A stretch of DNA of 13,003 nt, taken from NCBI GenBank assembly GCA_945889235.1, contig CAMDBK010000054.1, positions 1-13,003 on the forward strand, in the 5' to 3' direction. Within the stretch, counting starts at the first letter, position 1; each line of letters opens with the position of its first letter. Both the position numbers and the translations under genes were made by a program. Below are positions 8,053-13,003 of the stretch, in pieces. Below the pieces are notes generated by a model. The model ran no database searches. It saw only the letters and a list, made by a program, of their open reading frames with translations, and was not told the origin of the DNA. Origin of the DNA: Chitinophaga pinensis (GTDB taxonomy: Bacteria > Bacteroidota > Bacteroidia > SXHM01).

Positions 8053-8715
8053 ATGCTCCAACCCTCCACCCTCAAATTTCTTTCAGCCTTAAAGAAAAAC
8101 AATAACCGCGACTGGTTTCTTGCCAACAAAAAAGATTATGACGCAGCGAAAAAAGATTTTACTGACTATGTTCAGAAAATGATAACCAGCATTTCAGTTT
8201 TTGATAAACGTATTGCCGGACTGGAAGCGAAAAACTGCCTGTTCCGCATTAACCGCGATGTGCGTTTCTCCAATGATAAATCACCTTATAAAAGCAATAT
8301 GGGCGCCCATATGACCCCGGGCGGAAAGAAATCACCGGCAGCAGGTTATTATTTTCATGCAGAACCGGGAGGCGCCTTTATTGCAGGCGGCATGTGGATG
8401 CCCGAGCCCGACAAACTGAAAGCCGTGAGAGAAGATATTCTTTATGACCCCGCTGCGTTTAAAAAGATCATTGGCAGCAAGGAATTTAAGAAGCATTACA
8501 GCGGGCTCACTGACGAGGGCAAGCTGAAAACCGCACCCAAAGGTTTTGACAAAGAAAACCCCCATATTGATTTGGTGAAGTACAAAAGCTATGTGGTGGT
8601 TAAAAAAATCAGCGACAAGGAACTAACCGATAAAAACTTAGTGAAGAATGTGCTGGAGGCTTTTAAAGCGCTGAAACCGCTGAATGATTTTTTGAATAAG
8701 AGTGCGGGGGTGTAA
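8053..8715 (+). CDS. DUF2461 (TIGR02453-like) family protein of unknown function
   Basis: A 220-residue soluble protein without signal peptide or membrane segments. It matches my knowledge of the DUF2461 family, whose members are about 220 residues and lack an assigned function. Characteristic stretches are NNRDWFLANKKDYD near the N terminus, RINRDVRFSNDKSPYKSN at 65-82, then NMGAHMTPGGKKSPAAGYYF and GGAFIAGGMWMPEPDKL. The ATG at 8053 was chosen because family members start just before a segment like LQPSTLKFLSALKKNNNRDWF. A TTG at 8032 would extend the protein by seven residues into the arm of the inverted repeat, which is unlikely. The gene follows the ftsZ terminator and is probably not part of the division operon. 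I do not assign a biochemical role. Confidence 0.9.
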   Translation: MLQPSTLKFLSALKKNNNRDWFLANKKDYDAAKKDFTDYVQKMITSISVFDKRIAGLEAKNCLFRINRDVRFSNDKSPYKSNMGAHMTPGGKKSPAAGYYFHAEPGGAFIAGGMWMPEPDKLKAVREDILYDPAAFKKIIGSKEFKKHYSGLTDEGKLKTAPKGFDKENPHIDLVKYKSYVVVKKISDKELTDKNLVKNVLEAFKALKPLNDFLNKSAGV

Positions 8716-8764
8716 ACAAACCGAATTATTTCAAATAATAGGATGTTGTGAGTTTGGTTTGTTT
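8714..8764. repeat. 14-bp stem-loop spanning the end of the DUF2461 gene
   Basis: AAACAAACC at 8714-8722 is the perfect complement of GGTTTGTTT at 8756-8764. Allowing G.U pairs, the stem extends inward to 8727/8751, giving 14 pairs with two wobbles around a 23-base loop. It begins inside the DUF2461 stop codon (TAA 8713-8715), and its 3' arm is T-rich. It could end the DUF2461 transcript, although there is no long T run after it. It also overlaps the -33 region of the next gene's promoter. Confidence 0.6.
8725..8739. promoter_or_regulatory. 15-base AT-rich palindrome, possible operator
   Basis: ATTATTT-C-AAATAAT is a perfect 7+1+7 palindrome. It starts at the inner end of the larger stem, lies mostly in its loop, and is a few bases upstream of the -33 element of the delta-60 gene promoter, a place where a dimeric regulator could bind. 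AT-rich palindromes arise by chance in 40% GC DNA, so function is only a suggestion. Confidence 0.3.
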
Positions 8765-8777
8765 CTGAATACTTTTG
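8746..8777 (+). promoter_or_regulatory. Bacteroidetes-type promoter for the delta-60 protein gene
   Basis: TACTTTTG at 8770-8777 fits the Bacteroidetes -7 consensus TAnnTTTG exactly. A TTG at 8746-8748 lies 21 bases upstream, within the spacing known for the -33 element. Transcription would start near 8783, leaving a leader of about 15 bases before ATG 8799, which fits the short leaders common in this phylum. Confidence 0.6.
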
Positions 8778-8798
8778 TAATGTCTTTATTTGTAAAAA

Positions 8799-11282
8799 AT
8801 GAAACCAACAATTCAATTCTTTTCTTTCGTTTTTGTTTTTCATTTTTCTGCATTGTATTGTTTATCACAGCCCGGTCAATTAGATCCCACATTTCAAACA
8901 GGGACAGGGTTTAATAGTAATGTTCTTGCCATTTGTGTGCAACCGGATGAAAAAATTATTGTCGGAGGTGGGTTTGGTTCGTATGATGGTATTCCGCAGG
9001 GAATGATTACCCGGCTCAATAACAATGGCAGCATAGATACCACATTTAATACTGGCAATCAAAATAGCGGAACAATAAGAGATTTGATTTTACAGCCTGA
9101 TGGAAAAATAATTGCTGCAGGATATTTTGGCCAGATAAGTGGTGCATCAAGAGCCAGTATAGCTCGGATTAACCCGAACGGCAGTATTGACTCAACATTT
9201 AACCCCGGAACAGGATTCGATCAGGAAGTTGCTTCCATTGCTCTGCAAAGCGATGGGAAAATAATAGCTGTTGGTGATTTTGATTATTTCAGCGGAACAG
9301 CTTGTAACGGTATTGCACGCCTTAATGCTGATGGCAGTTATGATGCAACGTTCAATTCCGGTTCCGGCTTTACAAGCTCACCCTATTTTTATGAAACACT
9401 GGTGCAGCCTGACGGTAAAATACTTGTTGCCGGTGAATTGTATGAATATAACGGAGCAGAAGTGAAAGGCATTGTTCGCTTAAATACAGACGGCAGCAGG
9501 GACCTTACATTTAACCCACTTCCTCCTGTGTTTGAGGGCTGGTTCAGTTCCATTGTTCTTCAGCCCGATGGAAAAATTATTGCTGCCGGAGGTTTCACTA
9601 CTCATATAGGCAGGCGGAACATTGTCAGGCTTAACACTAACGGTGATATTGACAACACATTCATGCTGTATGACCAGGGTTTTACTCATTTTATTTATGA
9701 CCTTATGTTGATGCCTGATGGTAAAGTAATTGTTGCAGGAATGGTAGGTTATTGGGCCGAAACATTTGAGGGTCCTACATGGATAGCAACCGGAAAAATT
9801 GCACGGCTGAATGCAGACGGAAGTTTCAATACTGACTTTACGCTGCAGAACAATGTTTCATTCAACGATCACACTTATTCGCTTGCCTCACAACCTGACG
9901 GGAAAATATTGGTAGGCGGATTATTTACTGCTTACAACACTACTATTGAAGCCGGACACATAGCCCGACTTGAAGGGGATTTATATTTTTCTGGCATAGA
10001 TAGTTTGCATCACGAAAGTTGTAGTGGAAGTGATGGCTATATTAGTTTACATGCAATTGGCGGCACACCGCCTTATCAATATGAATGGAACACCACTCCG
10101 GCTCAATCGGGAAACACCCTATCAAATCTTTCACAAGGAATTTACACAGTAAGCATTATTGATGCAAACAATTATACTTCGGTAGTTTCTGTTAACATTC
10201 AGGGGCCGTCATCAATAACAGATATTGACTTATCAGGTCAAATTTCTTCAACAACCGTAAGGCCAGGGATAACAGGACACATCTTTGCAAGAGCAGGTAA
10301 TTACGGATGCCATCCAGTAAACGGTGTTTTAAAAATTGTACCCGATCCTTTACAACAGTTCCAGTCAGCTACTCCGCCTCCTGATTATACTACGGGCGAT
10401 ACATTGTTTTGGAATTTCTCAGATTTAAATTATGATTCAGGAGAACTGAATGTATTTATAAATTTTATCACAGATATAAGTGCACAAATTGGTGATACTG
10501 TGTGTTTGAGTTTATCAATAGAAACGGAAGCTGAGGCAGCCCTGCCAGAACACTTCAGCGCAACCAAATGTTATCCTGTAGTAAATTCGTATGACCCTAA
10601 TGATAAACAGGTATATCCACAGGGAATGGGCAGTGAGGGTTACATTGTAAATAACAAGAAAATGTATTACACTGTTCGCTTTCAGAATACCGGAAACGCA
10701 GAAGCAATTAATATTTATATTCTTGATACCCTTGATTCAAACCTTGATTATAAAACCTTGCGCATAACAGGATACAGTCATAACATGAAAACAGAAATTT
10801 TGCCAGGTCATATTCTAAAATTCAAATTTGACAATATTCACTTACCTGATTCAAATTCAAATGAGATTTTAAGTCATGGGTATGTTATGTATGAAATCAA
10901 TCAAGAACCCAACCTTCCTGTAGGAGCAACACTAAAAAATACAGCATATATTTATTTTGATTTTAACGCTGCTATTATTACCAACACAACTGTTAATACA
11001 ATAACAACTCAGGAAGAACTTGACAGAAACAATCTTTACAGTCTTATTGGTTATCCAAATCCTTCGGGCAGTAATATAACTGTTGAAGTAACAAAATACG
11101 GTAGTTATACTTTATCTGTTTTTGATGCATCTGGGAAATTGGTTTCAGACTATTCGTTTACCGGGAAAAGCTATTCATTTGATTTATCAAGCCTTTCAGC
11201 AGGAATATATTTCATGCGAATCATGCATCCGCAATATGGCGACAAGATGTTTAAATTGTTGCTAACGGGAAAAGGCAAGTAA
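8799..11282 (+). CDS. Secreted delta-60 repeat propeller protein with SprB-like repeat and T9SS sorting domain
   Basis: An 827-residue extracellular protein. Residues 1-23 form a Sec signal peptide (hydrophobic stretch FFSFVFVFHF, likely cleavage before Q24). Seven delta-60 (DUF5122-type) repeats follow, marked by QPDGKIIAAG-like motifs at residues 48, 99, 150, 203, 255, 305 and 365. Spacing is 50-53 residues except about 60 before the last. The N-terminal LDPTF (28-32) is the strand missing after repeat 7, so a closed seven-bladed propeller is likely. Residues about 405-468 (CSGSDGYISL...GGTPPYQYEWN) resemble an SprB repeat. From residue 598 a YDPNDKQVYPQG...YTVRFQNTGNAEA...YIYFDFNAAI region matches the DUF7619-type domain of T9SS substrates. 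Residues about 748-827 (YPNPSGSNITVEV...LSSLSAGIYFMRI) are a type A T9SS C-terminal domain. The protein is probably exported through T9SS and attached to or released from the surface; its ligand is unknown. It has its own promoter. Confidence 0.9.
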   Translation: MKPTIQFFSFVFVFHFSALYCLSQPGQLDPTFQTGTGFNSNVLAICVQPDEKIIVGGGFGSYDGIPQGMITRLNNNGSIDTTFNTGNQNSGTIRDLILQPDGKIIAAGYFGQISGASRASIARINPNGSIDSTFNPGTGFDQEVASIALQSDGKIIAVGDFDYFSGTACNGIARLNADGSYDATFNSGSGFTSSPYFYETLVQPDGKILVAGELYEYNGAEVKGIVRLNTDGSRDLTFNPLPPVFEGWFSSIVLQPDGKIIAAGGFTTHIGRRNIVRLNTNGDIDNTFMLYDQGFTHFIYDLMLMPDGKVIVAGMVGYWAETFEGPTWIATGKIARLNADGSFNTDFTLQNNVSFNDHTYSLASQPDGKILVGGLFTAYNTTIEAGHIARLEGDLYFSGIDSLHHESCSGSDGYISLHAIGGTPPYQYEWNTTPAQSGNTLSNLSQGIYTVSIIDANNYTSVVSVNIQGPSSITDIDLSGQISSTTVRPGITGHIFARAGNYGCHPVNGVLKIVPDPLQQFQSATPPPDYTTGDTLFWNFSDLNYDSGELNVFINFITDISAQIGDTVCLSLSIETEAEAALPEHFSATKCYPVVNSYDPNDKQVYPQGMGSEGYIVNNKKMYYTVRFQNTGNAEAINIYILDTLDSNLDYKTLRITGYSHNMKTEILPGHILKFKFDNIHLPDSNSNEILSHGYVMYEINQEPNLPVGATLKNTAYIYFDFNAAIITNTTVNTITTQEELDRNNLYSLIGYPNPSGSNITVEVTKYGSYTLSVFDASGKLVSDYSFTGKSYSFDLSSLSAGIYFMRIMHPQYGDKMFKLLLTGKGK

Positions 11283-11313
11283 TTTGAAAAGCTAGATTGT
11301 TGTTGTTCAAAAA

Positions 11314-11339
11314 ACTTGCTGAAACAAGTTCAGCTTGAT
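11314..11339. repeat. Decayed single copy of the palindromic repeat found at 12485-12546
   Basis: This 26-base stretch matches the right half of the paired element at 12521-12546 in 22 of 26 positions. Its core, GCTGAA-ACAAG-TTCAGC (11318-11334), still forms a six-pair hairpin. The outer pairs are lost (T opposite T), and the mate half is missing. An alternative stem, AACTTG (11313-11318) with CAAGTT (11325-11330), is also possible. It lies between the delta-60 gene and the promoter of the reductase gene. Confidence 0.7.
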
Positions 11340-11376
11340 GCTATGTGGTTTTCAAATATTATTATCACATAAATCC

Positions 11377-11384
11377 TATTTTTG
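11377..11384 (+). promoter_or_regulatory. Bacteroidetes -7 promoter box for the PaaE-like reductase gene
   Basis: TATTTTTG is an exact TAnnTTTG match, 18 bases upstream of ATG 11403. Transcription would start near 11390. I do not see a clear TTTG at the -33 position, so this is a partial promoter call. The box contains the TTG at 11382, which rules that TTG out as the translation start. Confidence 0.5.
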
Positions 11385-11402
11385 CCGCGCACAAAACAGA
11401 AG

Positions 11403-12476
11403 ATGGCAAAATTTCACACACTAAAAGTAGCAGAGGTAAGGCGCGAAACAGCTGATTGCGTTTCCATTGCGTTTGATATTACGGCTGAGTTGGCTGCGGA
11501 TTACAACTACTTACAGGGGCAATACGTTACCCTGAAAATGAATGTGAACGGAGAGGAAGTGAGGCGTTCTTATTCAGTTTGCAGCAGCCCTTTGCTAAAT
11601 GAGCAGCTGCGCGTGGCCGTGAAACAGGTGAAAGACGGAAGAATGTCGGGCTACCTGAACACACAATTGAAAGCGGGTGATATACTGGAAGTGATGACGC
11701 CTATGGGAAGTTTTCATAGCGCGATGAATGCAGCAAACAAAAAAAATTATGTGTTGTTTGCAGGCGGAAGCGGGATAACTCCTATGCTTTCCATCATAAA
11801 AACGGTATTGCTTGCCGAGCCGCAGAGCACACTGGTTTTGCTTTACGGGAACCGCGATGAGACTTCGATAATTTTTAAAAACGAGCTGGAAAATATTGCT
11901 GCAGCAAATGCAGGCCGGTTGAAAATTGTTCATGTGCTGGAACATTCACCGGAAGTGGAAGGCAGCTTGCTGCGCGGCATTATGCTTCCTGAAAAAGTGA
12001 AGGCCTTGATAGAGAATTATGTGGGCCTGAACCTTGACAATGAATTTTTTATCTGCGGCCCCGGGCCGATGATGCGCAACGTAGAGAACACGCTTATTGA
12101 ACTTCAAATTCCGAAACCCAACATACATCTTGAATATTTTACCGTTGATGTGGAACCGGGCAAAGTGCAGGTAGTTCCTGAGATCCCTTTAATTGAAAGC
12201 ACTGTAACGGTAATTATGGACGGGGAAGAAACTACTTTTCAACTTTCGTCAGCAGGCAAAGCTGTGCTGGATGCCGCTATGGATGCGGGTGTGGATGTTC
12301 CGTTCTCATGCAAAGGGGCAGTGTGCTGCACCTGCAAAGCAAAAGTGCTGGAAGGTAAAATACAGATGTCGAAAAACTACGCGCTGACCGATAAGGAAGT
12401 TGCCGAAGGCTATGTGCTTACCTGCCAGAGCCATCCGCTGACGGAGAAGGTGGTGGTGGATTATGATGTGGTGTAA
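11403..12476 (+). CDS. paaE: PaaE-like ferredoxin--NAD(P)H reductase (FAD, NAD(P), 2Fe-2S)
   Basis: A 357-residue cytoplasmic electron-transfer flavoprotein of the ferredoxin-reductase type, with modules in the order FAD, NAD(P), 2Fe-2S. The FAD domain shows GQYVTLK and RSYSVCSSP (55-63). The nucleotide domain shows GGSGITP (121-127), LLYGNRDETSIIF and CGPGPMM (218-224). A plant-type 2Fe-2S domain has cysteines C303, C308, C311 and C341 (C-x4-C-x2-C-x29-C). Length, domain order and text such as FHTLKVAEVRRET and GDILEVMTPMGSF fit PaaE/PaaK, the reductase feeding electrons to phenylacetyl-CoA epoxidase. However, no paaABCD oxygenase genes are beside it here, so the real partner could be another oxygenase or desaturase, and the symbol is provisional. 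ATG 11403 follows a TAnnTTTG box by 18 bases. The gene is set apart from both neighbours by palindromic repeats. Confidence 0.85.
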   Translation: MAKFHTLKVAEVRRETADCVSIAFDITAELAADYNYLQGQYVTLKMNVNGEEVRRSYSVCSSPLLNEQLRVAVKQVKDGRMSGYLNTQLKAGDILEVMTPMGSFHSAMNAANKKNYVLFAGGSGITPMLSIIKTVLLAEPQSTLVLLYGNRDETSIIFKNELENIAAANAGRLKIVHVLEHSPEVEGSLLRGIMLPEKVKALIENYVGLNLDNEFFICGPGPMMRNVENTLIELQIPKPNIHLEYFTVDVEPGKVQVVPEIPLIESTVTVIMDGEETTFQLSSAGKAVLDAAMDAGVDVPFSCKGAVCCTCKAKVLEGKIQMSKNYALTDKEVAEGYVLTCQSHPLTEKVVVDYDVV

Positions 12477-12484
12477 ATCACCCC

Positions 12485-12546
12485 GTCACCCTGAACTTGT
12501 TTCAGGGTCTTAAAATAATGAGATGCTGAAACAAGTTCAGCATGAC
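12485..12546. repeat. Paired inverted palindromic repeat (REP/BIME-like), 26+10+26
   Basis: The left half at 12485-12510 and the right half at 12521-12546 are inverted copies matching at 22 of 26 positions around a 10-base spacer. Each half is itself a hairpin with eight pairs: ACCCTGAA/TTCAGGGT on the left and ATGCTGAA/TTCAGCAT on the right, each with a five-base loop. The four differences between halves are two compensated base pairs in the small hairpins. The ends read GTCA and TGAC. From memory, similar sequences (CTGAACTTGTTTCAG core) are frequent between genes in Bacteroidetes. It lies nine bases after the reductase stop and 11 bases before the next start, so it may also act as a terminator or processing site. 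Confidence 0.85.
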
Positions 12547-12557
12547 GAAAAACAACC

Positions 12558-13003
12558 ATGGATTACCTAATCATTTGTATCGTTGCTTTTCTTGCCTCAG
12601 GGTTAACCTTTTTTTCAGGATTTGGATTGGGAACCATTTTGCTTCCTGCATTTGCAATTTTCTTTCCACTTGAAACGGCAATCAGCATTACAGCTGTTGT
12701 GCATTTTTTGAACAACTTGTTTAAATTGACACTTACGGTAAAGAATGCCAATCCCGGTGTGGTGGTAAAATTCGGAATCCCTTCCATGATTGCGGCAATC
12801 GGTGGGGCGCTGCTGCTAACGTATATGATACATGTTGCACCTCTTTACACTTACGAGCTTGGCGGAAAAAGTTATGATGTTCTGCTGGTGAAACTTATTA
12901 TCGCAGCACTGATGATTTTATTTGCACTGTTAGATTTAATTCCTGCTCTTTCAAAAATTACGTTCGGTGAAAAGTTTATGATTACCGGAGGATTGTTCAG
13001 TGG
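12558..13003 (+). CDS. TauE/SafE-type membrane permease, N-terminal part (runs off window)
   Basis: The first 148 codons of a hydrophobic protein starting at ATG 12558 (MDYLIICIVAFLASGLTFFS) remain open to the window edge. Segments at about residues 2-36, 40-60, 68-90 and 108-128 are membrane-spanning candidates. The N-terminal pattern, a helix followed by FFSGFGLGTILLPAF and then ETAISITAVVHFLNNLFKL, resembles the TauE/SafE (PF01925) permease fold, which opens with a Gly-rich SGxxGxGGG-type loop. Members export or take up small sulfur-containing or organic anions, but the substrate cannot be read from sequence. The start lies only 11 bases after the paired palindromic repeat, and I see no TAnnTTTG box. 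Expression may depend on the reductase promoter upstream. Confidence 0.75.
   Translation, partial: MDYLIICIVAFLASGLTFFSGFGLGTILLPAFAIFFPLETAISITAVVHFLNNLFKLTLTVKNANPGVVVKFGIPSMIAAIGGALLLTYMIHVAPLYTYELGGKSYDVLLVKLIIAALMILFALLDLIPALSKITFGEKFMITGGLFS

Noticed and set aside
8850..8864. Possible lipoprotein signal (ALYC) at the start of the delta-60 protein
   Set aside because: Tyr at the position just before Cys does not fit the lipobox, which needs a small residue there; an ordinary Sec signal with a T9SS tail explains the protein better.
8940..9920. Repeated DNA words in the delta-60 gene that might suggest a nucleotide repeat array or CRISPR
   Set aside because: The repeats are about 150 bases apart, in frame, divergent at DNA level and explained by the protein repeats; there are no short, evenly spaced identical repeats anywhere in the window.
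11382..11402. TTG start extending the PaaE-like protein by seven residues
   Set aside because: This TTG forms the last three bases of the TATTTTTG promoter box, so it would lie upstream of the predicted transcript start; ATG 11403 gives the expected MAKFHTLKV beginning.
7869..13003. The genes after ftsZ as a new multi-gene system
   Set aside because: They are separated by a terminator, individual promoters and intergenic repeats, and their products (DUF2461, secreted propeller, reductase, permease) show no shared theme that would support a joint function.

Overview
The window looks like chromosomal DNA from a member of the Bacteroidetes (Bacteroidota), roughly 40% GC. Three things point there: the gene order and protein style of the division and cell-wall (dcw) cluster; two promoter boxes of the Bacteroidetes type TAnnTTTG; and a secreted protein with delta-60 repeats, an SprB-like repeat and a C-terminal type IX secretion (T9SS) sorting domain. 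I cannot place it more finely. All genes recognised lie on the + strand.

Positions 1-7868 carry the distal half of a dcw cluster: the 3' end of murD, then ftsW, murG, murC, ftsQ, ftsA and ftsZ. murD through ftsA are nearly fused (gaps of 18, 1 and 3 bases; overlaps of 14 and 4 bases), so they are almost certainly one operon. A 104-base gap separates ftsA from ftsZ. The products cover lipid II synthesis (MurD, MurC, MurG), septal glycan polymerisation (FtsW), the divisome linker FtsQ, and the membrane anchor and ring former FtsA and FtsZ. FtsZ is long (628 residues), with a disordered acidic Pro/Val/Glu-rich linker of about 220 residues. A rho-independent-type terminator follows ftsZ and closes the cluster.

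Positions 7923-13003 hold four genes that look unrelated to each other: a DUF2461 protein; an 827-residue secreted protein with a predicted seven-bladed delta-60 propeller and a T9SS tail; a PaaE-like ferredoxin reductase (FAD, NAD(P)H and plant-type 2Fe-2S modules); and the 5' part of a TauE/SafE-type permease that runs off the window. Two have their own TAnnTTTG promoter candidates.

The intergenic DNA here is rich in palindromes. There is a 16-bp inverted repeat before the DUF2461 gene. A 14-bp stem, with a separate 15-base palindrome starting inside it, lies before the delta-60 gene. A REP/BIME-like element occurs as a paired copy (12485-12546) and a decayed single copy (11314-11339). In the paired element the differences between the two halves are compensatory within each half's own small hairpin, which is the most informative non-coding signal in the window. 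I found no CRISPR array, tRNA, rRNA, transposase or defence system, and nothing I would call a new multi-gene system.
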